Source of the DNA: Ovis canadensis
Lineage: Eukaryota; Chordata; Mammalia; Artiodactyla; Bovidae
Direction: 5' to 3'
Assembly: GCF_042477335.2 (NCBI RefSeq)
Contig: NC_091245.1
Span: forward strand, 86,776,501-86,840,500
Length of the DNA: 64,000 bases
Shown: piece by piece, positions 1 through 12,771 of the stretch
Layout: every line of letters starts with the position of its first letter
Numbering within the stretch: position 1 is the stretch's first letter
Notes under the pieces: generated by a model
The model's database searches: none
The model's input: the letters and a program-made list of their open reading frames with translations, nothing else
Told to the model about the DNA's origin: nothing
Made by a program: the position numbers and the translations under genes

Positions 1-208
1 AGCCCAGGTCTCCCGCAGGAAAATCAAAAGTAGTGGTTAAAGTTGATTAAGGTAAATAAAAGAAAAAATGTGGAATTGGGAACAAACTGAAGGTTATATA
101 ATTTAAATGTTTGCTTTGTTTTAAAAAAGCTTTATTCTTGGGTCCCTAAACCTAGAAATGATTGTGGTAGCAGTTATTTGACTGTGCATTCATTTTTATT
201 TATCTAAG

Positions 209-315
209 GAACTACAGAAGAAAACTTGGACAGGTTGATCCAGAATGTAAAGATAGAAAATGAGAGTGACATGATTCGTAACTGGAGCTACCTTGGTGTT
301 CCCATTGTCCCTCCA
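209..315 (+). CDS. STXBP3: STXBP3 exon A (first in window)
   Basis: The acceptor is TATCTAAG before 209 and the donor is GTAAGAAA at 316. The exon starts with the last two bases of a split codon, then reads [11 protein letters not shown] and ends VPIVPP, phase 0. Similarity to the mammalian STXBP3 protein is close throughout. Confidence 0.94.
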
Positions 316-3300
316 GTAAGAAATCTTACATTCTGTATATACTTATACATGTGCGTGCATGGTTGTTTGCATTAAATATGTTTTCTTACGTGGGAATCCG
401 TGTGAACAGTCTTCTTAATTTCCTTTGTAGATTTGGTAAGTAAAATATTAAAAATTTTCTTTTCTTTTCCATGTATGAGTAATTTTGGACAAATACATTT
501 TTCTAGTGAATTTATATCTTTTAGCTTCTGTTGTAATTTTCTATTTATGCTTTTCTTTCTATGATTTATTTATAGCAAAATTTGAAGTCTGTAGAATCTT
601 ACTCTTTCCTATCAAGTTTTATATAAGCATTTTGGAGAAAACATAGTTTCTGATACTATCATAAATTTTATCATTAATGTACAGAAATACTGTGAAGTTA
701 TGTAACTACACCTATTCAGATTTTTTTAGTGGACTTTTCCACTGTTAGTTTTAAGTCAAATGCAACATAGTATTTGTTGTAAATTAAACATCTTGATAGA
801 AAAGATAAAGAGAGTATCACTAAGTAAAATCACTGATTTTTAGTTTTTTTCCTCTAATTATATTAGTCTCAACAAGGCAAACCATCAAGAAAGGATCGGT
901 CCGCAGAAGAAACTTTTCAACTGTCTAGATGGACGCCTTTCATCAAAGATATTTTAGAGGTAAAATTCATTAAATTTTATTTATACTCTGCCCTTTGTAG
1001 AATATTTTTTACTCTCTGTCCATTTATCTGTCAGTTTGGGTCAGGAATTACCTGTAGTACTGAGAGGGTTCACAAAAGAAGACTGTATCTGATATCTAGG
1101 GAGGAGAGAAAGCTCTTGAAAGTTCTCCCCCACTGCCAATTCATACCACTAATTGCCTCAAAATAAATTTTAAAAGCACAGGCATGCTTTATGAAAAAGA
1201 CTCTGTTGTTTGAAATTACTATATAGCAGAAATATAAATAATTTAGTTGAATGAAAGTTCAACAAAATAACATTTTTTGTGACCACTATTAGAGTGTTAA
1301 ATTCCAATATTCTTAGAAATGATTTGTGATTAAAATGTAAACCTCACTATTATTTGCTTTTATAATTGACAGATGGCTGATTCTTTTAGTACTGTTTGCT
1401 TTTAGAAAATAATTTTCAATTTTAGGAAGTTAGAAAATGAACTAATGCATTATGAGCTCAGTAAAGTCATAATCAGATAGTTCTATTTATTCCGATTTGC
1501 CTTTAACTTATTAAACATTAATTTCTGTTTTCCTTTGGAAATTGGGTATAGTTTATCCCATGATTTTTCTGTTTTGCTTGACTAATTCTATGTCATTTAC
1601 ACATGCTTGATATAGATGAAGATTTCAAAGAGTTTAGACTTTTTTCCTTGCAATGTAAGATGTTTTTTCCTGATCTGTAACAAGGATGTAGAACTAAGGA
1701 GTTTTTCTTTGCTACTGATAGTATTCTAAAAATAAGAATTGACCTTCTCAAACCCTTTAACAAGGATTTGCATGTTAAATTCAAAAACTCCGCTTTACCT
1801 CAGTAGCAACCTAAGGCCTTTAGGGTTCTCCTGAAGCTTTGATTCTTCACATCTTGCAGTCTTACTGAAATACTCTAGGACTACGGAGGACCTTGTGTCC
1901 ATTCCGACTTATTGTTGCTGTTAATGTTCTAAAGCTGTGGTGTTCTAAATCGGTGGTCTTCAAACTTTTAATTATGTACACTTTCTCATAATAAATGTGA
2001 TCAGGAGCCTACAATATGTGGCTGTTTATAAACTATGTAAGTGCTGTACTGATTAAAACACTGTACATTTATTTATAAACTATATAAATGCTGTACTGAT
2101 AAAACATTATGTATTATATACATACACATAAATATCATAAGATGTTAACCGTAAAAAGAAGGAAACATTTTTAAATGAAAAAGAAAGCTTCTTCCATCTC
2201 ATCAGATGGTCTTGAATACACCTAGGCCAGGATACATGTTTTGTTTTCAAGCCGTCACTATGAAGGGCAAAGACTTCCCTGGTGGCTCAGACGGTAAGGT
2301 GTCTGCCTACAATGCAGGAGACCCGGGTTCAGTACCTGGGTTGTGAAGATTTCCTGGAGAAGGAAATGGCAACCCACTCCAGTATTCTTGCCTGGAAAAT
2401 CCCATGGACGAAGGAGCCTGGTAGACTATTGTCCATGGGGTCGCAAAGAGTTGAACACAACTGAACAACTTCAGTTATGAAAGGCAAGGCCTGAACTCTG
2501 GTAGCCTAAGAGGTCTGTCAGGATTAAGACGGTATTTAGAAGCCCCTAGCATTCTCGAGATAAATACCCTGATAAAGTACCTGGGATTTTCACACCAAAG
2601 TGGGAACCCTGTAAATAAGAAATGTAGGCATGCAATAAATATTGGTTTAATAATTGCATTAATTTTGTAGCAAATAAAATTTGTGAGTTTCAAAAAGAGG
2701 GCTAACCTTATTTTATTAAATATGTATCCTTATGTTCTTTAATTGTAAATACAAGTTTTGAGTTTTATGTAAAACAAAATATTGGAGTTTATAGTATCTT
2801 CTTGATGGATTTAATTCTTACCTTCCCTAGGATGCCATTGATAACAGATTAGATTCAAAAGAGTGGCCATATTGTTCCCAGTGCCCAGCAGTCTGGAATG
2901 GCTCAGGAGCTGTAAGGTAAAATCTATAAATGAAAGTCAGTGAGATTTTCACTGTGATATTGCAGACTAATAACTGGAATGGGACACAGATATTCCTATA
3001 TTGACGACTCTCCTTGAGGCATGTTGTCACTTAAAGGTAGTTTTTCTTTAATGTAACCTGTCTTAATGAATCCAGATACGCAATGGGGCTTCCCAGGTGG
3101 TACAGTGGTAAAGAATCCTCCTGCCAGTGTAAGAGACTTGGGTTTGGTCCCTGGTTGGGGAGATCCCCTGGAGTAGGAAGTGGTAACTCACTCCAGTATT
3201 CTTGCCAGGAAAATTCCATGGACAGAAAAGTCCATGGGATCACAAAGAGCCAGACATGACTGAGCGACTGACACACAGAAACACATGCACACATAGACAT

Positions 3301-6300
3301 ATTTCTTAGACATCTCCCCTTTTTTCTTTCTTCACATTAGCAGATGACATAATCCTTTCTGATGACTTTTGGTGAGAAAATATTTGAAGCATTCAGAAAG
3401 CTGGAGATAGTATTATAATGTATACTCTATACTTGGTGCCCAGATTAACAAATGAATCATTTTAAATACAGTTCAAGCTTCCTGTATATCACTCTCTGAT
3501 TTTTATTATTCTCCCTTCTTCACTATCTTGAATTTGCTGTTTATCATTGACCTATATATCTTCATACATTTTCCACATATATTTGTATTCTAAACAATGT
3601 ATAGAGTTCTGTTTTGCAGGATTTTTCTACTGGTCTTTGGCTTTTAGCAGTTTAACTGTTATGTGCCCAAGTAGAGTTCTTTCTGTGTTTGTTCTTCCTG
3701 GGGTTAGTTGAATTTTCTTGGATTTACAAGTTAATAGTGCTCATCAAAATTTGGGGAGTTTTCAGTTGCTGTTTCTTCAAATTTTTTCTGCCCACTTCTT
3801 TCTCCCTCTTCTGCTTTTGAAACTCTATCACCCAGATGTTGGAAAGTTTGACTTTGTCTTATGGGTCACTGAGGCTCTGTTTACCTTTCTTCCACTTTTT
3901 TTCTTTCTGTTCTTCAGATATGCTAATATCTATTGATCCATCTTCAGTTCTTTGATTCTTTAGTCTGACATCTCAAATCTGCTATCAAGCCCATCTACTC
4001 AATTTTTCATTTCATTATTGTACTAATCACCGTTTGAATTTCCATTTGCTTCTTTTTTACTTTCCATTTCTCTTTTGAAATTCTCCATTGATGTAACATA
4101 TTGTTAGCATAATTTTCTTTAATTATTTGATCATATTTATAATAGTATCTTTGAAGTCTGCTAAATCCAACATCCAGATTCACTTAGGGTCAGTTTCTGT
4201 TGATGGTTTTTTCCCAGCATGTGGATCACCCTTTATTGTTTTCTTACACATCTACTAATTTTTGGCTGAAAATTAGGCCTTTAAGATACTGTATTATGTA
4301 ACAGCAACTCTAAGTTGTTTTTTGTTTTAGTAACTTGTATAGATTTTAAGCTGTGGGATCAATGCCCCCTTGCAGTGTAGCCACTGATGTCATTGTAGGG
4401 CTTTTTTAATTTTAAATTTAATTTTTTAGCTTGGTTGCTAGCAGTTGCCCTATGTCTGAATAGTTTAGAGGTCAGCCAGTTATCTAGGCAGAGTTTGTAT
4501 TTAGACAAAAAAACAACCTCAAGCCTGTAAACCTTTCATCGATTGCTGATCAATCTGATTGTAGGTTAAGGACTGCATTACAAGTCATAGTCAGTTCTTG
4601 AGTCTTCTCCCCACTATCCCCCTTCTTTTTTTCTTATTTTTTTCCTTGGGCTTTCTCTGGCTTACCCTGGCACAAGCATAATTTGGCAGTCAGCTAAGGA
4701 TGTGGGGGTGCTTTGTCTTCTTTGGCTTTCTTACTCTCAAGGTTTCCCCATTAAATTTCTGGCTGATATGCTGCCTCTCCCATCCTGGGACCAGGGTGTT
4801 GTGCTACCAACGCTGCAGATCTACTCTAAACCAGATCTGCCTTTAACTAGCAAAGCTATAGGATTTTGTACTCACTTTGCTTCCTACCTTGTATCCAGTC
4901 TTCCGCCTTAGGCAGTAGAATTGGTGGTTCTCACAGCCAGCTTCAAGTCAGTAAAGCTACAGTTTTTGCTGAGTTGGAAGAACTGTGCAGGTTGGATGTA
5001 ACCTCAGGCCAAAAGGTCGCATAGAATGGTGGTGACCACCATTCTTACCTATATACTAACATTTTTTAAGAGTAAATGCTTCTTAATTTGTCATTTGCCT
5101 GTGGTTCATTTTCCCAAGTGATCTGAAATGGTTTTTTCCCCCACAGTTTCATCCAGGTTTATACTTGTTTTCTTGGTGGGCAGTCTTCTGACCATCTTAC
5201 TCTATCATGACCCCAAGCTCTCTTTGTGTTTTTAATCTTAATATAAATGGTGACATGTTGTGTCTTCCTGCAACTTTTTTTTTTTAATCTATGTATTTAT
5301 TTATTTTGGTTGCACTGGGTCTTTGTTGCTGTGTACAGGCTTTTTCTAGTTTGGTGAGCAGAGGCTGCTCCTTGTTGTACCTGGGCTTCTCATTGCAGGG
5401 CTTCCCGTGTTGCTACAGGCTCAAGGTTCATGCGCTTCCGAAGTTGCAGCATGCAGGCTCAGCAGTTGTGACACGTGGGCTTCAGTAGTTGCAGCTTATG
5501 GGCTCTAGAGCACGGGCTCAGCAGCTGTGCACATGGGCTTTAGTTGCTCCGCAGCATGTGGGATCTTCCCAAACCAAGGATCAAACGTCCCCTGCATTGG
5601 CAGGCAGATTCTTATCCACTGTATCACCAGGAAGTCCTGCAACGTGCTTTTAAGTTTCTCTCAACATTATCCGTGTGATATTTATCCCAAATTGATACAT
5701 GTATACAGTTTTTACTGCTGTTTGGTGTATTCTTATATGATTCTCACAGTTTATTCATGTATTTTCCACACAATGGAAATTTAGACTAGGTCAAAACTAG
5801 CACCCTTCCTAACAATATGCAGTAAGCGTTCTTAAACATTTACGTGTGTTTGAGTATTTCTTTAGGGTAATTCTCTTGGTCTAAAGACCTTTTATTTAGT
5901 TTCATTTTCCCCTTTTCTCCTATTTTAGAAGTTACATAGCTTACTTGTACTTTCATAGCAGTTATCTTTAGAATTATAGTACACATCTTTGACTCACCAA
6001 AGTCTGAGATTAGTATCTTTGCCCTCTTGATGAACAGTACAGAGCTTTAGAAAACTTAAACTGTACACTCCTTGAATGTTCTCTTAATTCTTTATGGTTT
6101 CACCTTAGTCTTTTTTATTTCCAGAGTTAATGATGAACACTATTGTCTTTTAGTTGTATGTGCATGTTGGCCAGTTATGTTGTGTACCGCTTCTGCTTGC
6201 ATCCCCTTTTTTGAGCTCAGTTATATTCTTTTCTGATGTGTATCCTTTAGAAATTTTTTCAGTGTGGGTCTCTCAGTGGTAGAGTCTCTATGGTTTTGTT

Positions 6301-9300
6301 TGTCTGAAAATGTCTGTATTATTGTTCTTACATGCTAGCTTTGAATTTCTAGGCTCATGGTAATTTTCACGCAACACTAAGGTGTTATTCTGCTGTTCCT
6401 TGGTTTCCAGTTTAGCTCTTGGGAAGGTGTGTGTATGGGGGCGGGGTGTTTTCTGTCAGTTTCGTCATACTTTTATATAGGTAGTTTGCCTTTGCTCTCT
6501 GGTTGCTTTTTGTCTTTGATATCCTGTACATTCCCTATGCTATGTTTACCTAGGGTTTGTTTTTGTTGTTTTCATTGGGATTCAAATGTATTTCCTAAAA
6601 TCTGAGGTTTCATATCTTTCATAAATTCTTGTTTTATTCAAACATCTCATATTATTTTCATGCCTTGTAGTATCTCTTGAGTTTTAATATTTCTTTTACT
6701 TTTTGTATTTCATTTTAGAAATTTTTCTTTGGATTTAATTTTCAATTCTTTAGTTCTGTCGTATATTTGTACCTAAACTGCTGAGTAAGCTACATTTATT
6801 TATCTTTTTAGTTTCTGTGTTCATTGACTTTACTTTTCCTTCTTTCTTTCTTTATTTTTTTTTAGAAATTGTCCTCGTTTCTTTTTCAGATATGCTTGGA
6901 TTTCCTTGTCCTTATTTTGTCTGCTTTCTATTCTACTTTATCATTTTCAACAGTCTATTGTTTACTAAAATGATAAATACTAAAATTTACTGAATTCAAC
7001 ATCTGACGTTCTTTGGGTTCTAATTTCACTGCTTTTCATTTCTGCAAACACTTACGGTTGCTTATTTCCTCATGCGCTTTGTTGTTTTGGATTCTGAGCT
7101 TATTTCAGTACCCAGGATCAAGAGTGTTACCTGCAGAGAGGTTTTGCATATGCATCTTTCAGCTGTGCTTTTATTTATTTATTTTTTTTTTAGGTTTTTT
7201 TTTTTTTTAATTTTAAAATCTTTAATTCTTACATGCGTTCCCAAACATGAACCCCCCTTCCACCTCCCTCCCCACAACATCTCTCTGGGTTATCCCCATG
7301 CACCAACAGCTGTGCTTTTAAAACGATGCTTGCTCTTATTTTAACAGGAGCTTCTCGGTGGTTTCTAGAGTGAGAGTTCTAGGATATGGAGATGTAATCA
7401 TCTATGTGTCTTTCAGAGTATAACCTAGCACAGTGTCTTAGACATACATATGAAACACATTAAATGTAATCCTGATGTCCTGAAATTGCTATTCAGAAGC
7501 TTAAAAATTGTTAGAATCACATAATCATTTGAGCAAATATTACTTGTTTTTCTTTTGCTTTCTAGCTTTATCTTGCCTTTTTTGGACATTTTTAAATCAC
7601 AGTTGTACTTATAGTACGTCCTTGATGTATTCTGTACGGAAACCAAGAATGTGTCTTGTTCCTCTTTCACCTTTCAAAACCAGCTACTAAATCTCTTTAC
7701 TTTTTCTGTTGTTTACTACCTCGTCATTCCTTACAATGGCAGATGGAAATTACCATCCGAAAGGCTAGACTGAGAACATTGTTAAACGTTTACCATGATA
7801 TCCTATATTGTATGTCTTAGAGGTATCTAGAATATGGTTTCCAGAGTATGTATAAGATAATACATTGGATATTATTCTTACACTAAGAAAAGGAGAAGTT
7901 AAGGTTTATTTTACTAGAGCACATATATAATTTAGACATATTTTTAATAGATTACATAAATGTTTATTTTTAAATATTGTTTTCAAATAAAAGCTCAGAA
8001 TTTTTACCAGACGGTATGGGAACAAATATAGTGATTTTTATAACTTAAAGCAGTGCTACCCAATAGAACTTTCTTACAATAATGGAATGTCTTTTATCTG
8101 CACTGTCCTGTTTATAACCAGTAGCCATATATAACTGTTGAGCACTTGATATGTAGCTAGTGTGACTGAGAAACTGAATTTTATTTTAGTTAAGTTTAAA
8201 TTGCCTCATGTGGCTAGTGACTGCTATCTTGATCAGTGCAGATCTAGAGCATTCTAAGGGGGGAGGAGATAGAAATAACAGCTGTGTATTTAGTGGTTTC
8301 CCAGTATCAGATTCCATACAGTATATTCTGTATATTATTGCATTTAATCTTGAAAACAACCCTTGAGGTTTAGAGAGAGGTTAAGTAACTTACTAAAAAT
8401 AATACAGAATTTAAAAGAAGCAGAATCAGAATTGGAACCCACATTGCTTTTTTTTTTCCTAACCAGCATTATTGAGGTAATTGATTTCATAATGTTGCGT
8501 ACGTTTAAGGTATACAGCTTGATGTTTTGACACACATACACTGTGAAATCACCACAAGCTAGTTAATATACCCGTCACCTCCACATACACATAACTACCA
8601 TTTTCCCTTCTTCCCTTTCTTCTTTTGTGGCAAGAAGACTTAATTAAAATCTGTCCTCTTAGTATATTTCAAATATACAGTATGGTTTTGTTAACTATAG
8701 TCTCCACGCTCTATATTAGAGCTCTAGAACTTACTCATCTTGCATGGTTGCAGTTGTGCTCTTTGAACCAACACTGTCTCATTCTCTTCCCCTGCCCACC
8801 TTTCCTGACCACCAGCATTCTTCTGTCTGCTTCTGTCAGTTTGACTGTTTTCAATTCCACGTATAAGTGAGATCATGCAGTCTTTCTGAGTCTGCCTTAT
8901 TTTACTTAGCATAATTTCCTCCCAGTTTATTCGTGTTGTTGCAGATGGAAGAATTTGCTTCCTTTTTAAGGATGAACAATATTGTACAGTATATATACAC
9001 AGTTTTTTTGGGTCAGTTTGTTCATTGATGGGCATTTAGGTTATTTTTATATCTTGACTATTGTGACTAACACTGCATTGAACACAGGCATGCAGATGTG
9101 TTGGATAGCTCCTGTCTGGATATCTGGATATCTCAGCACTTCACCGACTTCCAGCAAGGGGCATTCCAGGACCATATTAGCTCCAAATCAATGCCTGTGC
9201 TTCCCCACCTCCACTATGTCTTTTAAACTCTACTACTGTCTCAGGGCAACCCGCCCTGCTTTTATTTAACTTCAGTAAGTTATAGACTTTCCAGATATAC

Positions 9301-10930
9301 TGTGTGTTTATCTGAAATAAATAAGACAGGCCCTTAGCTCTGTTTGGGGCTTCCCAGATGGCTCAGAGGTAAAAAATCCATCTGCAGTGCTGGAGACACA
9401 GGAGACGCAGCTTTGATCCCGGGTTGGGAAGTCCCCTGGAGGAGGAAATGGCAACCCACTCCAGTATTCTTGCCTGGAAAATCCCATGGATAGAGGAACC
9501 TGGTGGGATGTAGTACATGGGATCGCAAAGAGTTGGACACAACTGAGCACACACACACACACAGCTCTGTTTTATAGGTAACATGCTGAGCTAGATTGTG
9601 AGTCATTTGTCCAAACTCTCTCAGATCAAAATTGAACTTAAAGTGGGGCTCTCCTGCCTTGCTGTTGGTGCTCCAGTCATACCATAGTTAAGTCATTTTC
9701 CTAAAATCAATGCAGTTGACGCCAAATTTGAGTTTGCCTGAGTTAGGCTGTTTCAAAAGACTACAAGCAGTATGGTTTTGGAAATATTTTTAACATGTCC
9801 ATGTTTATTTTTTTAGTGCTCGGCAGAAACCCAGAACTAATTATTTAGAGGATCGAAAAAATGGGTCTAAGCTGATTATTTTTGTGATCGGAGGGATTAC
9901 ATACTCTGAAATGCGTTGTGCCTATGAAGTTTCTCAGGCACATAAGTCCTGTGAAGTTATTATTGGTAAGACTTGTGTTTTCCTTTTGTCTGTTTTTTTA
10001 AAACAAACTCTTAGATGCAAAAATATATATGTAAAACTTTATCTTGTAATTTACATTTAGAACTAAATTGTTGAGTGCAAAAAAAAATATTTTGAATCAG
10101 TGTGTTTTATCTGATGTACCAGTTTTTTCCTGGTTGACCTTTTGATGATTTTTTAAAATTACAATTCTGATTTTGAGAGAATGAGTTTCAGGAATATTGC
10201 ATTCTTTAAATATCATTAAATATATCCTATGAATATATGAAATATGTGAAATACGAAATATTTCATATGAAAAATATTTCATCCTATCCTTTTCTTGCTT
10301 TCATGATTAAATACTTTTTGAAACATTTATTTCTACTACAGAAATATTTTGAAACTTTTTGTGGCTGTGGACCTGACGTTGGCCGAGCCTGTGTTGAATT
10401 TAGTTTTAAGAATTTCAGTCAAAGCCACTGATGCCTAGACTCTCCTGGCCTGTGGAGATGCAGCATCTGTACATCAAGCTTCAGTCTGTGGTTCTGCTTA
10501 ACAGTTCCCTGTGACTGAATTCACAGTGATTCTTGCTGTTCTGTCAGGGGCACAGGCTAACCTCCGATTTTGCTCTTCAGTGTATCAATATATAGTACAA
10601 AGTGGTAACTACAGTACAAAATATAGTAGTGGACGTTGTTTGTGAAGGGTTACTGAGTGTGCTTAATGAAGAGGAAGGATTAAAATATTGTAGTTTAGGA
10701 AGGCATACTACAGAAATTTTGTTAAGCTGCCCCAAGCTACTGCACTTTGTATATTTGAAGGACAAGGCAATATAGTTAGCCAGTGAAAATTCATTTGACT
10801 GCTGGCCTCTGAAGATTTATCTTTTCCTCTTCCAGGATCCACGCATATTTTAACACCCAGAAAACTGTTGGATGATATAAAGATGCTGAATAAGCCCAAG
10901 GATAAAGTCTCCTTTACTAAAGATGAATAA
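209..10930 (+). CDS. STXBP3: STXBP3 (Munc18c), last five exons
   Basis: Syntaxin-binding protein 3, a Sec1/Munc18-family cytosolic and peripheral membrane protein that binds syntaxin-4 and controls SNARE assembly in exocytosis, including GLUT4 vesicle fusion (family knowledge). Exons seen: 209-315, 867-959, 2831-2916, 9817-9965, 10836-10930. All introns are GT-AG and phases join without a break. They encode about the last 175 residues of a protein of about 592, that is the C-terminal part of the Sec1 domain. Recognisable stretches are [20 protein letters not shown], the [13 protein letters not shown] segment, VIGGITYSE and the C-terminal [16 protein letters not shown]. The N-terminal exons lie left of the window. 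The gene faces AKNAD1 tail to tail. STXBP1 and STXBP2 paralogues are unlikely because the C-terminus is STXBP3-like. Confidence 0.96.
316..2272 (+). other. STXBP3 introns around exons A and B, no feature
   Basis: Apart from exon B this is AT-rich intron. A weak hAT-like trace (a GGTGGTCTTCAAACTTTTAA end) is visible near 1950. I see no gene or RNA gene. Confidence 0.5.
867..959 (+). CDS. STXBP3: STXBP3 exon B
   Basis: There are 31 whole codons between TATTAG and GTAAAATT, reading [20 protein letters not shown] and then [11 protein letters not shown]. This is a phase 0/0 exon in the Sec1 domain. Confidence 0.95.
2273..2475 (+). mobile_element. Bov-tA SINE
   Basis: Ruminant SINE with a tRNA-derived head (CTTCCCTGGTGGCTCAG) and a BovB-derived tail. 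It is flanked by an imperfect duplication, TATGAAGGGCAAAG at 2259 and TATGAAAGGCAAGG at 2476, so it entered this intron by target-primed insertion. Confidence 0.9.
2831..2916 (+). CDS. STXBP3: STXBP3 exon C
   Basis: The acceptor is CTTCCCTAG and the donor is GTAAAATC. The exon reads [20 protein letters not shown] and then VWNGSGAV, ending two bases into a Ser codon. The pair of cysteines in YCSQCP is typical of this protein. Confidence 0.95.
3085..3290 (+). mobile_element. Bov-tA SINE
   Basis: It starts GGGGCTTCCCAGGTGG and ends in GACTGAGCGACTGACAC. It is moderately diverged from the 2273 copy. Confidence 0.88.
3490..5277 (-). mobile_element. Ancient L1 remnant
   Basis: T-rich sequence typical of the reverse complement of an old mammalian L1 3' region. 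It is very diverged and has no usable frame. Subfamily and ends are uncertain. The 5641-7160 stretch looks like the same element continuing beyond the SINE at 5278. Confidence 0.5.
5278..5640 (-). mobile_element. CHR-type tRNA SINE
   Basis: Reverse-oriented cetartiodactyl SINE. It starts with a poly(T) run and TTTATTTATTTTGGTTGC and ends with the reversed tRNA promoter region ATCCACTGTATCACCAGGAA. It splits the old L1. Confidence 0.75.
5641..7160 (-). mobile_element. Ancient L1 remnant, continuation
   Basis: Diverged L1-like T-rich sequence, probably the same insertion as 3490-5277. No frame is preserved. Confidence 0.45.
7160..7320 (-). mobile_element. 5'-truncated young L1 with target-site duplication
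   Basis: A reversed L1 3' end of about 130 bases lies at 7174-7306, with its poly(A) seen as poly(T) at about 7180-7220. It is bracketed by perfect 14-bp copies of CAGCTGTGCTTTTA at 7160-7173 and 7307-7320. The 3' UTR matches the bovid L1 type (ACATGCGTTCCCAAACATGA). Confidence 0.82.
8051..8245. mobile_element. MER5A-like hAT transposon fossil
   Basis: A nonautonomous hAT-Charlie remnant with the CAGTGCTACCCAATAG terminus at the left, a GTGGCTAGTG motif near the right and an end in CAGTGCAG. No transposase is encoded. Confidence 0.75.
8290..8445 (+). mobile_element. MIR SINE fragment
   Basis: Carries the MIR core order: GCATTTAATCTTGAAAACAA, then AGAGAGGTTAAGTAACTT, then GAATTGGAACCCAC. Confidence 0.65.
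8447..9105 (-). mobile_element. Old L1 3' end
   Basis: Reverse complement of a mammalian L1 3' region. Typical stretches are TTATTGAGGTAATTGA, GTATAAGTGAGATCATGCAG and TTCATTGATGGGCATTTAGG. It is frameless and diverged. Confidence 0.7.
9346..9562 (+). mobile_element. Bov-tA SINE with (CA)n tail
   Basis: Complete SINE ending in a short CA repeat (9547-9562). It is bracketed by perfect copies of AGCTCTGTTT at 9336-9345 and 9563-9572. Confidence 0.92.
9817..9965 (+). CDS. STXBP3: STXBP3 exon D
   Basis: It follows a pyrimidine-rich tract and TTTTAG and ends at GTAAGACT. It reads [20 protein letters not shown], then the conserved Sec1-family core [12 protein letters not shown], and ends CEVIIG with one base of the Gly codon. 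Confidence 0.95.
9966..10835 (+). other. STXBP3 last intron, no feature
   Basis: AT-rich intron. I see no recognisable repeat, gene or structural RNA. Confidence 0.5.
10836..10930 (+). CDS. STXBP3: STXBP3 last coding exon
   Basis: The acceptor is TCTTCCAG. It reads [20 protein letters not shown] and ends FTKDE with TAA at 10928-10930. It completes the G|GA codon from the previous exon. Confidence 0.95.
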
Positions 10931-11270
10931 CATTTTGGGTGGGGAACAATTTAGAGATTCTTATTAATTTGTTCAACTAAAATAGATCGAGACATTGTTG
11001 CTCTCATGTAATTTAAACTGTAAATATTTTAAGGAATAACGACTTTCAGATGTATTTCTTAAGGGACTGTCTATGATTACATATCATTGGATTTGCCATT
11101 TTTAATTTAAATATGTAAAGTAATTCAATCATTAATTGAAATATTTTACAACATTTACTGTCTTGCTAAGTATTTCTAAAAATCACAATTTTATATAATT
11201 TTGAAATGTTTAAATTAACAAACAAATAATGAACATTCTAAGAGAAAATAAATACATACTTACAAAAATT
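10931..11270 (+). other. STXBP3: STXBP3 3' UTR with poly(A) signal
   Basis: AT-rich sequence follows the stop. A canonical AATAAA lies at 11247-11252, and cleavage is expected within about 10-25 bases. This makes a short 3' UTR of about 330 bases. The exact cleavage site is inferred. Confidence 0.75.
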
Positions 11271-12540
11271 ATCTTTGTTTTTTGGCTGGGAGGATGGAAA
11301 CATTGGGAAACTTTAAATTTCTAAGAGAATTACAAAGAAGTAAAAGAATGTATCATAATCTTTCTACCAAGGTAACTCCTTTTGACTTAGATGATAATGA
11401 TGTAGTCTTTGCATAAGGTTGGATAATGTGAAGATATGGGTGTACAAAGGGAACCCCTCCTCTCCATTCCCGATCTCTCCTTTTACCTGGCCTCATCATG
11501 TTCTGTCATATAAGGGACCCTAATTTTATATATCACTTATCTTCAGAATTTTGCTCTTACAAATAATGCTGCATTGTGAGTACATACCTTTGCAAATATC
11601 TCTTTAATGTAAATTTCTAGTGAGGACATAGCTGTCAGAATGTGCATTTAAAATACTGATACCACCATTTAAAATTTTTATTTAGATAAATCTATCACTT
11701 TTCCTTTATGGCCTCCAAATTTGTATTGTACTTAGAGCTATCTTTGCACCCAAGGTTTTAAATTCACCCATTGATCTTCCAGAGCATTTTGATAGGTTCA
11801 TTTTATTTTTCATAAGTAACTCTCACCATCCCTCTGGAATTGATTTTAGTATGAGAATGTATGCTAGATATTGTCTCTTAGCATCTGGCATTATGTCCCA
11901 TGCCTCCCCATTCCATGTCACAAGGGATGAAAAGCTAAAAAGGAAGTTTTTCAGACTCAAAGGTAAGTGGGCTTCTGAACAGGTTAGATTCTACTTATTT
12001 TTATATTTGCATTTGGTCAGGGTTTTGAAGGTAAAAAGGAGGCAGAGGCCATCTGCTGTGGCTGTGCCAGTGGACAAGTAAGCTCCTACCTGCAGGAGTT
12101 GTTTGCAGCAACCAGACTGCACGCTTTAGTGTCTGTCACCTGCTTCATGGCTATGAGGCAGTCTGGTGGCAGCTGGTGGCACTACCTTCCTGTTCCCTGC
12201 GTCAGATTGTGATATGGCATGAGACTAAAAACAGAGCCCCAAGTTTTTTCCCCTTCAGCTTTCCCATGATTTTTAAGGACTAAATTCTCTGTATTAAAGT
12301 ATTAAAACACACTCTTCTTAAAATATCTAGAGGAGTTTCTATTCCTTCAGAGAGCCCTGATTGATAACAGTATTTAACAGAGATCCGTTTTTCTTTCTTT
12401 CTAAATAGATACCAAATTTTATTGGGCAATCCCTCTTTCCCCAATTAATCTGAAATACCTTGCTCATAAACTAAGTTTGAAATTTGGTCTGTTTCTACAT
12501 TCTTTTTTATTAATTTACAGTCTATTTTCTTCTATTTTAT
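11271..12540. other. Intergenic, nothing recognised
   Basis: Between the STXBP3 poly(A) region and the first repeat. It may contain faint L1-like sequence around 11540-11670. I could not support a gene. Confidence 0.4.
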
Positions 12541-12544
12541 ATTT

Positions 12545-12771
12545 TAAATTTTCTGTTGGAGTATAGTTGATTTACAGTGCTGTTTCAGGTGTGCAGGAAA
12601 GTGGATCAGTTATACATCTATCCACTCTAGCTTCTTTTCCCGTGTAAGTCATAGAGTTTGCTGTGCTATTCAGTAGGTCCTTGCTAGTTATGCATTTTAT
12701 ATTTAGTAGAATATATATGTCAATCCCAATCTCCCAGTTTATTCCCTGTTTTAGAGGTTTGTTTTTTTTTA
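12545..12771 (-). mobile_element. L1 3' end fragment
   Basis: Reversed cetartiodactyl L1 3' UTR: GAGTATAGTTGATTTACAGT, then TTATACATCTATCC, then GCTATTCAGTAGGTCCTTG. It abuts a CHR SINE on its right. Confidence 0.72.
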
